From Gordionus sp. m RMFG-2023 (lineage: Eukaryota > Nematomorpha > Gordioida > Chordodea > Parachordodidae), in assembly GCF_954871325.1 (NCBI RefSeq), contig NC_088775.1, positions 41,703,561-41,767,560 on the forward strand: a stretch of DNA of 64,000 nucleotides, written 5' to 3'. The translations under genes and the position numbers were made by a program. Positions 23,001 through 38,000 of the stretch are shown here, piece by piece (the first letter of the stretch is position 1; each line of letters begins with the position of its first letter). The notes below the pieces were generated by a model, which worked only from the letters and a program-made list of their open reading frames with translations, was not told the origin of the DNA and ran no database searches.

Positions 23001-26000
23001 ATTGGTTTATCATTAATAACACTATAATTAAATATTTTATTTATTGGATTCAATTTATCTCTAGGCAATATAAGCTAAATAATGTTGTAAAATGATAATA
23101 AAATTTGTACTGACATCAATCAAATTGATTGATAATAATCTTTACAACAATTCAGATATAGATTATAATTTTAGCAATATACTAGTAATAACTCTACATT
23201 CTTTTATAAGCTCAAAATCATGAGGCTCGAACTGGTTCACAAACATTTTCGCGGTTTGGTTCTGATTCGGATAAAAAATAATTTAACATTTCAGGTTCGA
23301 TGAAAATTACCTATTTAAAAGTTCGGTTTGGATCCCTAAAAAAACTGTCTTAAGAAAAAATTTCAAAATAAAAAAACTGTAGAAAAGAAAAATGAATAAT
23401 TAAAAAGAAATAATTGCAACAAAAAATACTATATTTTAATATATGAAAAACACCTTTAAGTTTTTTTTAATAAATGTAAATGATATCTGATAAAATAGAT
23501 GTAAAGAAATCCAGGAAAGAAAGTCCCCCTATCGTTCTGGAACGGAATGCTCACAGAACTTTGAGTAACATGGAATGAGAACGGAACCTTCCTGGAACGG
23601 TCCAGAACATTCCTAAAAATAAATTTTAATTTTAATAATAAATGGGTAAATTTGTATTTCACTATTTTACTTTTTTTAATAATTATCTTAACATTTATAT
23701 AAATTGATATGTCAATTAATGGATATATATTATTATTATTAATAATAATTGCTAAATTAATGGGAAAAATAGAAATCTATACTATTGCTTCGATGTAATA
23801 ATTGATTCATACCAAAACGCAAAATTTGAAAGGGGGGGGCGCAAAAAATTTCTTCAACTTTAATAAATAGGGTCTGGATTAGAAAAAATTTTCATCATTA
23901 ATTAATTATAATAAAAAATAAATATTAAAATATCTTCTACAAGTCTCTATCGAAGTTCTAATCTGATAGTAATTTTTTTTATTAAATTAAGATTTTTTCC
24001 ATAATTTAAAATAATTTTTTTAGGGGTGTACCGATACCACTTTTTGGAGGCTGATTCGATCCGATATTCCAGATATTAAATTGATATCGGCCGATTACCG
24101 ATCCGAAATCATATCTAATTTTGTATTCTGTAAAGATACCAATGGTTTTAATTTTTAATATACTTTTTATTAGTATAACATCTATAATTTAACTATACCA
24201 TAACATATGTCATTTAAATATATTATAATGATCAGTTATAGTTTATATTCAATTCAATTGCAATTCTAAAAGTAATAAAATATTTTTATTGATAAATCAC
24301 TTATTTATATAATAAGTAATAACATTTTTCTATTTATATAATTAGTAATAAACAAATATATTATGAAATTCGAAATAGATATTTAAATTAATATATCGAA
24401 GATTTCTTTTTAGAAATACCAAAATTTCCAATTTATCAGAGATCAGTCTGCGGTGATGGGGAGTGTCATACTTGCAGGCTGATCTATGTATCATTTTCTA
24501 ATATTTTGTATTTTTTTAATACAAAAATTGGGAAAAGTGAGTTCGGAGTTTTTGATTTTAGTTCAGATTTTGTATGAATCTGAAAATTTAAAAAAAATTA
24601 ATTATTAAGTTAAATCTCTAAAAGAAAATTTTGAATTAACCCTTTAAAGTCCTGTGAGCTAATTTGACATCATCATATTGAATGTTATTTTTTAATATTT
24701 AAAACCACTCAATGTTTTAATTTAACATTTTTCAATATTACAAATGTATTCAATCGTATTTTATCAATAATAAAAAAAAATATGCTTTCGTTTTTATTTT
24801 ATTATCATGTAAATTTTGACTATATTTCCGTTTCAATTTTTCTTAAATTACTTGATTTTACATATTATTTATATATATTTTAATTGAAAAATTCTGAAAA
24901 CTGTTTATTTTATAAAGAAGACAAAATATTCAAATATGTCATCATGAATTTATATTTTTTTAGAATTTTAATAATTTTTGTAAATATAATTTTTAAATTA
25001 TGATGCCAAATTAACTCATTGGGAATTTAATAAGTTATTTTATTAACGTTAAATAAATTTTATTTTTTATAGATGATGTCAAATAAAATTAATTGAAGGT
25101 GATATTTCGGAAACAGATATTGATAATAGTGAGAATAATTTTAATCATCCTATTCACAATATAGATTCGCCCATAAATGCACTCCACATAGAACTTGATA
25201 ATGTTCATGAAGGTCCTAGTTTTCCTAATCTCAGTAGTAATTGGGTATTAAAAAATATTGAATCATTTGATACAACATTTTCTAAAAAAATTTCTAATCC
25301 CCCAAATAATATTCCAACACCATATCACTTCGAATAATATTTCAATTGATAGATACCTGCATTGTGGATGCGTGGTTATTGTATCGAAGACATTACTAAA
25401 AAAATGGAAAATCTTTTATAAAACCTATAACATTTAAATCTCAAATAGTTCCTGCCTTGTTAATGGCAGGTAAAATTTGTAAAAGAAAAATAGGGAGACC
25501 ATCAAATGAAAATCCTAAAATACAAAAAGGATCTAAGTTATTTCAGATAATAACTGACGTTAGATATGATAATTTAGAGCATTGGCCAGAAGCTTCTAAG
25601 ACTAGTAAAAATGTGTTATCGCATATCCAAGGAATATGTGTGAAAATTTATGCTATAACTAGGAAATAAATTTTTAAAAATTTTTCATAATAAATAAATA
25701 AATAATTTTTTATATACATGCATTTCGCTCAATGATGCCAAATTGTATCATGATTTTTTTTTACCTGTATACTATGAAATAAAAGTCGAAATAAAAATTT
25801 TATATCCTTGGTATATATAAATGAAGATTTTTTATAAAAAAATTTTTTAGTTTTATTTTAAAAAGTCGATATTTAAAGGGTTAATATATAATAAAATAGA
25901 AGAAACAATTTTTACAAATTTTTTCATGTCAAATTATTTTTTAAAAGTTATAAAAGACTTAATAAGCCAGGTAACCCTGCGGCCCATAGGTCGGAAAATA

Positions 26001-29000
26001 TTGCAATTTTTTTCTTCTAATAAATTTCAATATTGCAAACAAAATGATTGCTTTTATACACTAAAATATTGTTTATTTTCGCTGAATACAATAAATTAAA
26101 TTGGATATGAGTTTGAGCCAAATTGATATGGGATGGGAGAGTCCTAATTTTTGACTGCGGGCCTGGACGAGGCCTGATTAAAAAACCCAGGCCCATGAAT
26201 GACAGTTATCTATCTTATCAGATAAATAATATTATAAATAGTCACCTTAAAAATGTTCCCATCCTTTTATTATTTTTTATTACAATTATCTCTTTTTAAT
26301 AGTACAGATTTTTCCCCACAGTTTTATTCCTTAGAACTCACTTCTTAAAAAAATCATTAGATTGTGTCCTAGTTCCTTTATATTTTCCTATTCTTTAAAT
26401 AAAATATAAAAAAACCGGTATTTTGTTAGAAATAAAAAAAAAACAATTAAATCAAAAATGGCGATTTATGTCAATTTTAATCATATATAATCTGAACATT
26501 TATATTCATATATAGTGTATTCTCTAACATATGGGTACGTATTTTCAAAAACGTCAACTTATGTCAAAATCTGTATATAACCAACTTTCTAAAATAGAAT
26601 GCACTATTTAAGGTTAAGGAAGAAAATTAAAAGGGGTAGAACGCAGCTTTAGGTTTTATTTCTTATTTATAAATTAATTCTCATAAATTAAAATATTTAA
26701 AAAATAACTAACTGTTATTGGATTCCATTTGAGGCATACAAGACTGGAGGCCCGGTATGATGTTGAACAATTGTCTCACGCTTAGAGGATTGATTGACAC
26801 CTGAAATGTGACCATTATTTCAGCAGGGCAGTTATCATTTACAGGAAAATCGAATAGACAATTATGTACATCTTCACAACCCATATTAGAATAATTATTA
26901 ATAGGGGCCACTGGGTGATTGTGATGGTCGTTGTAATCTGTATGGTATGAATATATAAAACATAAAAAAATTTCATCGACGATAAGATGAAATTTAAAAA
27001 TAAAGCCGATTAAACAAAAGTAAGGATATTTAAGGGGAAATAGAATTTTTATAAAATTTATCATTATTCAGGTATATGTATTTTTCCGTCTGTTATTTAT
27101 AGTAGTGTGACCGATAGTAATTGTTGGAAGATCTTTTAAACTATTTGTTTTTATACGAACATGTAAATGATTTTATGATTGGGGAAAGATAAGTATTTAC
27201 CTTATTTCATAAATTTTTAAATGGTAGAGACTATATTTGATATCATTAAATAGCTCCTAAAGTCCTTATTTGAATTTTTTTAAATATCTAGTGTTTTCTT
27301 ATTTTCAGAAAAGGTAATGGAGAATTTTTAAGTTTAAATTTTCTGAAATTTATCAAATAGGTTCATTAAATTAACAAAATTTATATTTTTTAAAAAAATC
27401 GGTTGAATTAATTTTCTAATTTTTTTTGAAATTTTTGCAGGGCTTCTAAAGTGCATATTAATAAATGAGCATATAAAGTATAAAGATTCGCAGATAAACT
27501 TAATAAATAATATGTAGATTAGTTATTGCACTAAAATATAGTAAATATTCTAGTAATATTGAAATAAGAATAATCTTCTAGTAATATAAATATTGAGCTA
27601 AAATAATCCTTTAATAATTTATTGCACCAATATATAATAAGTGTAGACCGAAAATTCAATATATTTCTTGTGTTATCTAGATTAGTGAAAAAATTTATTG
27701 TTATGAAAAGTTTGGAACCAAAAGAAAAGCCCATTTTAATAATGAAAATTATTTATCTTTTAGTAAATTATAAAATATATATTGCTGAATGACAAATGGT
27801 GGGTGAATGGGTTGAGAACTATCAAGTTAAGCGAGAGGTAGTTCGATTCGCGGCGGGGTCCATTTCCGGTGATTCCACCAATTCAAGCTAAGTATTTCTA
27901 TCCTTCGGAGTTAGTATATAGCAAATACGGTATAATACGGTGGGACCCTTAAAAAATGGGTTTAAAAATTTAGTTGTTGTTTAGTATAAAACCGACCCAA
28001 ACTCTAAATATCATCTCAAAATAATTCATAAAATATTTAACTATTTTTTGACTAATATTAACTGGTATTAAAACAATATATAATTCCTATTAATTTGAAT
28101 GGGAAAATATATTCAGCTAATTGGTAGTGTTTTAAAACCAATACCAATAATTGATTTTATATTGGTATTGTAAACCAATATTATATTGATATTCAGTAGC
28201 ATATCTAAGATTCTTCGAGAGTTGGGGGGAGGGAGAAATTTTAAAAAAAAATATGAGTTAAATGACTAATATTCAGTATTCATAATTTTGATAGCGGATT
28301 CTAATAAATGTATTTTAATTTAAAATCATTTTGGAAATTCAAATTATATATAGAGGAAAATAAACCTTGTAAAATACATTTGTTTAGTTTATTCTTAATG
28401 TTTTTTTAGTTTTAATCAAGGTGTAGAAATAAAAATCGATTTAATGTAAATCGGAAATTAAATCAGTATTTTTTTTAAAAGTTTTTTTAATTTCAATTAA
28501 AACTAATAATTATCAAAATTTATCACTTATAAATCATTTGAATAATTTTAATCAATTTATTCAGAACTTAAAAATAAAAACGTTAAAATTAATTTTATTC
28601 TTGTTTAAAATCCAAAAATTAATAAGTCAAAAAAAATCCAATCATCATATCACAATTTTTTATCTGCCCTTATTGGACTGGGCAATTTTATTTGCAAATA
28701 AATATTATTCCAAAGAAACCTAAGAGATTTACAGACATTTTGGGAATAAGGAAAATATAATAATAAATGATAAAATAGTCGAAAAATTGCCACAAACACA
28801 TCGACCAAATTCAGACAATGCTTTAGATGTCAATCTTTTAACCATTTAATGGGCAATTGCGATGTACCAGCTTATGCCTTGAATCCTCAACCTTCAATAT
28901 ATAACCAACGGAAGGAAGATATGCCCAGTGGATCAAGAAACTATACCGTTGATCCACCAACTTCTGAGGAGTGAAAAATAATAATATAAGAATGTATGGC

Positions 29001-32000
29001 AACAAGCTATGGCCGCCAAAAAATTATCAAGGAACAGTTAAAAGAGACGAATGAAGCATCAAGATATCTAGGAGATGGAAGAAGCCATGCTCCAATAGAA
29101 TATAAAAACAGTACTAAGGTTCATTGAGAACAAAATTATTTTTAAGTTTATGACATCTTTAGGTATATTAATTAAAGTATATATTATGTCAGCACATATC
29201 ATTGGCCTATTAGTGGTGGACTGTTGTAATTATAAGAATAAATATTTTTTTCTCTTAATAATATGTCAATCATATATATGTTTGTTTATAAAATTATGTT
29301 TTAGATATGATTGGATTTTTTTTCACTTTTTAATTTTTAGATTATAAACAAAATATTAATTTTGACTATTTTTTAAAAATATTACAATATTTAACAAACA
29401 CGAAAAACACATTTTTACAATGATTATATTAAATGATGTTCACTGATATCACATTAAGAAATTAACCATAACACATTTGTTTTAACAATTATGATCATTA
29501 GGAAATGTTTCTTCACTAATTTAGTATTCATTATTATCAGTGTTCCTTATTGATTATTTATAATAATTACGAAATTTTTCACATCTATCATTTAAGTTAA
29601 AAAATATTCTACAATGATCATTTATGTTACAATAATAGTTTCACATTCTTTATTTAATTTATCGTATTCAAAATCAACAATTTGATTTTCATTAATTTCA
29701 ATGTTATTTTTAGAACTATCCGATTCAACAATTAATTCATCGGAAATTCCCAAAATACCAGAATTAATGAGGGGATTCATTTCCTCTCTTACTAAATCTG
29801 TTATTTCGATTTCACGAATCTTATTTCGGATGCTTTCCGCAATTATTTTTTGTTCAGCATTATTATTTATTCTGATAATTACAAGATATCCACCCCTAAC
29901 AGGCCAAGGGCATGTGCCGACGAAATATATGCTTTAATTAATATATATATAAATATGTCATAAACTTAAAAATAATCTTGTTCCTAATGAACCTAAGCAC
30001 TACTGTTTTTGTATTCTATTGTAGCATGGCTTCTTCCATATCCTTGTCAATCTGTAACATCAAATGATTTCCATATCCCAGATAACTTGTTGTTCCATTC
30101 GTCTCTTTTAACTCTGTTCCTTGATAATATTTGGTGGCCATATGCCATACATTCTTATATAATTATTTTTAGACTCCTTGGAAATTGGTGGCTCAACAGT
30201 AGGGCTTCTTGATCCATTGGGCATATCTTCCTTCCGTTGGTTGCATATTGAAGGTTGAGGAAGATTCAAGGCATACGCTGGTACATCGCAATTGCCCATT
30301 AAATGGTTAAAAGATTGACAGCCAAAGCATTGTCGGGATTTGACCGATGTGTTTGTTGCAATTTTTCGACTATTTTATCATATATTATTAATTTTTTTTT
30401 ATTCCCAAAATGTTTCTAAATCACTTAGGTTTCTTTGGAATAATATTTATTAGCAAATAAAAATGCCCACAGTTCAATAAGGGCAGATCATCGCTGTACA
30501 TAATTTAAAAAAAAAAATTTTTTTTTAAATATTTTATCTAAATTTATGATTTTAATTCATTAATTTTTTTACATAAACAAAAACTACATAAATAAATGGT
30601 CGACACTTCTCCATATGTGTATATAAAATTAACAAAAATTTATAATTTATATTTTACCATAATTTATTTAATTTATTAATTTTTATAAAAAATCATAACT
30701 ACACAAATAAATGGACATTTCTACATATGTGTATATAACATATCAGCACAAATATGACATCAAAAATTAAATAAAAACAAAATGAGAAACATTAAAAACA
30801 CCATTTTTTCTCTTAATATTTTATTTTATTCTTAACCCTTTCGCGCCCATGGATAACATTTGGAATCATAAATTTTCAATAATATTTTTTGCATTAAAAA
30901 TGGCCACTGATAACTTTTGTAATCATATTTTTAATTTTTAATATTTGCTGTTTCGTATTTTATCACTAACTCGCTTTGTATCATATGTTATTATATCATA
31001 TTATAGTTATAAAAAATCAATTTTTTCGTATCATTTTCGCGCCAAAATTTTAACTCATATTTCTGGTTATCAAATCTTGCTAAAAATATAAGTAATAATT
31101 TTATTATTAATATATATATGTATATTAATATTTTTATTTAAAAATTATCATCTTTTTAATCATTTTAGGTGCTGGAAATTGAGCATAAAATGCCATTTGG
31201 CATCAATGGTCATTTCTTATGCAACAAAATATTAATTTATCAATAAATGGAAATTTTAGGCAAATTATTTAGGATATTTAGTTTTAGGGTTATGAAAACT
31301 GGATGGGGGGATTAAATTTTCGTAATTATTACCTGTATTAATTATCTAATATCTATAAATGGGTTTTCTTGGATATAAAGAGGTTCCAATAAATATTTTT
31401 TTATAAATAACATGTATTATGAGATGTTATATCAATATGCCTTTAGATATGACTACACTTATCCCCGAGGGTGATATATCTGAGGCTGATATAGAGAGCT
31501 CAGACGAAGAAGATAATTATTATCCTTTGCTGGGAGATGATTTGCCGACATCATCTTCTATTACGAATGAATTAGGTCTTCAATTGGAGGATATAGTATA
31601 AGATACAACTATAACTAAAATAAAAGATACGCTTTGGTCTAAGAAAGACATCGGACAAATTAATACAGAATTTATCCCTATTTTGGAAATTCCTGAACAT
31701 GATTCAACTCCTCTAACATATTTTCGTAAATTTTTGGACCACCAGATAATTAGTAATTTCGTATCGGAAACAAATATTTATTCATTCCAATGTTGTGGTA
31801 AATCTATAAATACAGATAGCGATGAAATTGAAAGATTTATTGGGATACATTTATATAGTAGCTTAGTTAAGATGCCTTCTATAAGACAATATTGGTCTGT
31901 TGAAACATCTATTCCACAAGTAGCGGAAACTATGTCCCGAAATCGTTTCCTTTTGATCCGAAAATTTTTCTATATTAATAATAACAAAGATATGGTAAAT

Positions 32001-35000
32001 AGGGAAGATGAAGGATATAATAAATTATTCAAATTCAATTCTTCATATGCCAACTTAGAAAAAATTTCAAAAAAATTCAACTCGAAGAGAAGTTAGCTGT
32101 AGATGAATTCATAATTCCTTTCAAGGGGTGCTCTAAATTAAGGCAACACATTAAATCGAAGCCTCATGAATGGAAGATAAAAGTGTTTGCCCTATGTGGC
32201 TCTTCTGGATTTATGTATGATTTTGAAATATACCAGGGAAAGTCTACTAATACTATAATATCATATTTAGGTATCAGTGGAGATATCGTACTTCGCCTGT
32301 CTGAAATAATACCATCAAATAAAAACCATAAATTATATATGGATAATTTTTTCTCCTCATACCAATTATTTATGATTCTTAAAAAATAGAGATATTTGGT
32401 GTACGGAACGGTAAGGTCTAATCGATTATCAGGATGTGCACTTAAAAACGATAAGGCTTTAAAAAAGGAAGGAAGAGGCGCTGTAGATTATAAAAGTGAA
32501 AAAAACGGTATTATTATCTGCAAATGGCAGGACAACAAAGCTGTTATTACAATATCTAATTTTATAGGTGTTTTACCTACGACCAAAATTAAACGATGGT
32601 TTGTATCGGACAAAACCTTTATAAATGTAGAAATGCCCGCTATAATTAAAAACAATAATGAGGGAATGGGTGGAATAGATCTTCACGATATGCTGGTGGA
32701 GTTATATAGGACAGATATTAAATGGAAAAGATATTATATGCGAATGGTTTTCCATTTATTGGATTCTTGTGTAATAAATGCATGGCTCCTTTATAAACGC
32801 CATATGAAAGCAAATAATATCAAATTATGACATTATTGGTATTTAAATCTCAAATAGCAAAAGGGCTGATGCTAGCAGGAAAAGTTAATAACAAGAAGAC
32901 TGGAAGACCTTCCAGTATAGTTGTAAGAGAAGAAAAGCCATAAATATTGTCCCCATATAGGATATAAGATATGACCAAGTAGGTCATTTCCCAAAGCCCG
33001 TAACAATAAACAAAGGTGCAAGTACTGCGTAGATGCATATTCAAGAATTATGTGTCAAAAATATTTATTTATGTTTAAATAATAAACGAAATTGTTATTT
33101 GTCATTTCATATGAAATAAAATATTTTTTTAAATGAACTTGCATTTTGCCCATTGATGACATTTGGAATCATTATATATTTTTTGACAGAAATACTCGAA
33201 ATAAGTTTTTTTGATAAAAATGTGTTATTTGTGTCTATAATAAGTATCTCTTAAAAAAAAAATTTTTTATCGAGGGAAAAAAAGTCGAGCGCAAAAGGGT
33301 GCACAAAATATGACATCATAAAATTAAATTATAAAAAAATGAGAAACATTAAACACTATAACAAATAGAGTGTTCCTTCTTAAATCTAACTTTATAAATA
33401 ATAAATTAAATATAAATATTTAATCAATAAAATGTTTAAAAAAACTTATTTTTCAGCTTCCTATTTATAAATTTGTATTAATTAGGCCAAAACAGGAACA
33501 TTCTTTGCAAAGAAGCTGCTACGTCTGAGGGACATAATTAAATATGAAAGGCTAAGATATTATTTTACTAAATGTTTCTGATTTGGTTTGGTATTTAATT
33601 AACAATACCAAGTGTGCCAGTCATTGTTCAACACAATCTGTTATGCTTGCAATATTTTTTGAAATACATCCAAGGATTTTGTGATTCAAATAAGCATCTT
33701 TAAAAGACCTTTTAAGGCAGATATTTATAATTTTTTGGTAAATTATTTTATCAATATTTTGTTTGATTCTTTCCCAAATTTTACATAGTGTTGGCCACTG
33801 ATTAAAATATGCTTAAATACTATCTGTTAGTCCGTTCATACAACCTCACTAGAATACTTCTTAATATAGCAGAAACAAATTGAATATGAGCTCCTAACTT
33901 TTTTCCCTCTGAATCATTAGAGTAGATTAAATATAAGAGAATCTCCGAAACAATGAGTGAAAATATTTTCTAAATCAGTTATACTAATAGTGTTCTCCAT
34001 ATTTTACAAAACTGTGCAATTATTTTTGTATTTTATAATGAAATACCGTTCCCGATTTAATCCGATATTTAATATCGACTCAGTCCTAAACAGGGGTGTA
34101 TTGGGAGAGCCAAGTCTTCCACTAATTTTTTTTGTTTTTAGCCCTTTCCTAAATTTTGAAAATTTTTAAATTTGAATCCCTTTTCTCCATATTATTACAA
34201 AAATTAATATTTTTATATAGTCAAAAAAATTTTTCATATTTTTTTAGCCACAAAGATAGAAAAGCAAAAAGTTTTAATTATAAATTTTTATAAGTCATCG
34301 TTTTTGCTTTATTTGAATTATAGAATGGGGTCCAGCAAGTAGTAAGTGATAAATAGTTTCATTTTTAACAGGGTTTGAGAATATTCTAAAAAGAATAAAC
34401 TGAACTTTAGGCAAAAACTATATCAGCCTCGATAAAAAATATAAACCTCAAGGCTTAACGAATCTTTTCAAGTTAGATTTAAAGAAACAATCCGATTTTA
34501 ACAAAATCTTTTAAATTTTTAAATAGGAATTTAAAATTTTCAAATAGGTAGGTTGGTTAGTTGTTAGGATAAATCAATTTTAAAGAAATAATAAATTGGG
34601 AATTTTTTATCAGGTTTTTAGGTGTTCTCTGGTGGTCAATTAACCATTTTTAATCGTCTGATATTTAAAAAAAATCTTAGATATAAATTGTTGAAAATGA
34701 TCAAATTAGGTAGATTCTTCATAAAAAATTTATTGGAAGCAAACCTCTTCCAAAATCTACCCCTATCCCCTAAAAAAAATTGCACCCTTCGACCGCAATA
34801 TTTACCCACCCATTAAACTCTAATAACTCCGTGATATTAATTTTAAAAATCTAATAACGTTAGTGCTGTAAAGTAACGAAAGCGTTTCCTTTTTATAAGT
34901 AACGATAACGCAAAACGTTACTTAAAAATTTTTTTTTAAAAAATATGGAAAAAACATATTTTATTTTATTGTATTATAAAATTATTTTTTAAATTTTATA

Positions 35001-38000
35001 ATAGTTTTTAATTCACATCAACCACCAAATTACTTCATTTTTATATTAAATTTTCGTTGTTAAATTTTCAGTCAAGATTTTAATCTAATTAATATTGAAT
35101 TAATCAAGATATGTTAATTTATAATCTTATTCTCTAATATTATAAATTATTTTATAAATAATATTATGTCAATTGCACATAATTTCTTCAGGTGAACATG
35201 ATTTAACCGGCCCTGGCCCCTATAAAGAAAATTAAGTGTAAAAATCTACACTTTGTAAAATTGTGCCCCAGCTCAAATATTTCCTCAATTGTGGAATAAA
35301 CATGAGCATTAACTACAAAACGCGACTTCACCTTTACCCCCTTCAGAAAAATTGAAGGCAAATCGCTCCTACCTCCATATCTCATGTAGACTCTGTATGC
35401 AGATATATAGATGTGGCTCTATTCACACGTTTATTTAAAAATATACTAGTAAAAAAATCCAAAACTAGTGAGATTTAAAATAGATCAATTTATAATTACT
35501 CTAGAAAGCATCATGCAGCCGTCTAATAGATGGCTTCGAAAAAGAACCTAGATGCGCGATTTAGCGAGAAATTAATAAAAAGATTCAAATTAAATGAATA
35601 TGATGGGCTTCGCCAATATATCGATGAAGATATTCCTAATGAAAAAATTTCTTAACTTGTGTGGATAATTTATTCTACCGAGTGTGAAAAGAGCTTTCAT
35701 CTTATGATTTTGATGATGGCAGATAAGTGAACGAGTTTAAGAGTAATTTAATATTCATATATATTAATGGACCTTCGATATCGGAATGGATTCTTCCTTG
35801 TATCAAACTATTAAAAAGGAATCATCAGGGGCGAATGAAATCTTTTTAAAGAAAAATACATCCCAAAGAAAACGAAACATATTTATATATTTTTAATTTG
35901 TATATATTGGTATAAATAAAGAATTCATATTTTTTAATTATTAAAATTTATTGAATTTTATATTTTTATAATATTTATATCTAGAATTTCGCGTAAACAT
36001 ACATTTTAAAAAAAATATTGTATTTATAAAAATAATAAATATAAATAATTACAATAAAATATAAGTAATTTAAGAAAAATATATAATTTAACAATTCTAG
36101 AAATTTTAAGAAATTTAACAACCAACGACTTCATAATACAAAGTATAATGGTAATATAATTAGTGCAAATGATAATACGAGGAAGAAGGGGGGGGGGGGG
36201 TAATTATAAATGATTTAGGGAAGAAGAAGAAAATCTAGATTAATCGGGCTCCTCGGGGAATGAACCTATGAAGCATATGAAATTAGATTTTATAATCTGA
36301 ATTCCTATGCGTTGACGTAAGTAGACGCCTTCTTTTGGGTCTCCTGATTTTGTACTTAAATTTCTGCCAATATTTTTAATTAGGCTAAGAGCCTGACTTC
36401 CAAGAGATGTTAAGGTTGTCGTGACAACTGGTACGAATTTATACTCATCTGGAATATCCACATATTTATTTGTTTTAAAATCTTCGGTGTATTTTAAAAT
36501 GTATTTATTGATGTTGGAGGGTGAGAGGGGGTCAACGCAGGAGAAATCCCACGCTAGAAATCGGCCATTCTCCCAAGGAATTTGTGTAATTCCATCGGGT
36601 CGTCTCCCATCCGTAAAGAGACCTGAGGGTTCTAAAGTGGCAGGAAAGCCTGCTAACTGTAAAGCTCGTTTTATGAGAGCATTACACCTGTTATGCCGCA
36701 TTGAGCGTCCACTGCTAAAAATGTATTGGAGGCAATGACGACTAGTTTGACTAACTGGCCTTTTGCATTTGGCGCACTTATATGAAACTGAGGTTGTTAC
36801 ATTTAATCGAATGGCTACAGCATAACTGAATTCTTGATTTGAAAGTTCGAGATCAAGATTTTTAGAGGGGATGGCATCCAAGTATTCATGTCCTGAACCT
36901 TGGTTGAGGGAAGCTAATAGGGCATGATCTTCAGATTGCAGTGTCCAAAAGAGGTAATCAACGGACCTTGCAATCATCGGATTATCCCAATCCTTTTGTT
37001 TATGGGAGGCTGGTGGTAGACATTCTTCTCCAACTGAGGCTTTCCATATGACATAAACTTCGTCAAGCAGTGCATCTGGCAAGGTCAGGTGATCAGTTAT
37101 TATTTTGGAGCTTGCCAATCTGGACGAGATGAAACCGCTAATTGATAAGGCTATGGGTGATCGTAACCCTAAGCCTCCTTTATTGAGGGGAGAGTGGCTT
37201 GATGCCACGAATTGGAGTTAAATTTGAGGTTAGTTATTTTTTCCATGATGTTTTTAATTATGGATTCATATGCTCTTAAGGGTTTGGGATGTTTAAAAAC
37301 AGCAGTAGACCGTAGAGCATATAGGATCTTTGGTATATTGAAGAAATTTTTTATTAAGAAGAAAGATTTATGCGTGGGAAGTTGCATAAGTAGACCCTCC
37401 ATATTGTTTAAATTATTCGAAGTAGCCTGGAAAAAGGCTCCAACTGCTAAGCATCCCCAACTGGTGAGCCAAGATGTGTTAGTTCTTCGGCCATAACCTC
37501 TTTAAAGGCGTGACAGTTGGGAGATTGAGAGGTTTGTAATAAAAATATTCGATTTTTTATATATTATATATTTCTAAGTTTTTAAGCAATATACCACTTA
37601 GAGGTCTGCTATGGGCGAGTGTGGTCAGGTTTTCTAAAATAATTTCAACATTGGGCGAGTGGCGGGCAAGTTAAAAATATTAATTTAATGTGAGGGCGTA
37701 GATGGGTGGATTTTTAATATATTTCAAGAAACTACAATTGATTAAAAATAATATTTATATTTCAAAATATTGCATATTATATAATGTTTAAATACATTAA
37801 AATAAATAAATAAAGAGTCAAACCAGCCATAAAATGATTTTAAACATTAGGCGGGCGGGTTAAACAAAATTTATAGATAAATGGGCGGGCGGGAGGGTAA
37901 ATTTCTTAAAAAAATAAAAGTGGGCGGGCGGGTCAAAAAATTCAAAACAACGCCCGCCATTGTAGAATTCTGAAACCATTGGTTCCTAAATCTTAGTGTT

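Noticed and set aside
23510-23620. G+C-richer GGAACGG repeats as a regulatory island
   Set aside because: They look like a fragment of a transposon end (GGAACGGAA in both orders); no gene nearby uses them.
32850-33044. 64-codon - strand frame
   Set aside because: Antisense of the piggyBac C-terminal region, which reads well on the + strand.
36421-36738. 105-codon + strand frame opposite the LINE
   Set aside because: It is the complement of the LINE protein, which has recognisable domains; no independent coding sign.
37212-37496. 94-codon + strand frame
   Set aside because: Antisense of the LINE segment on the - strand.
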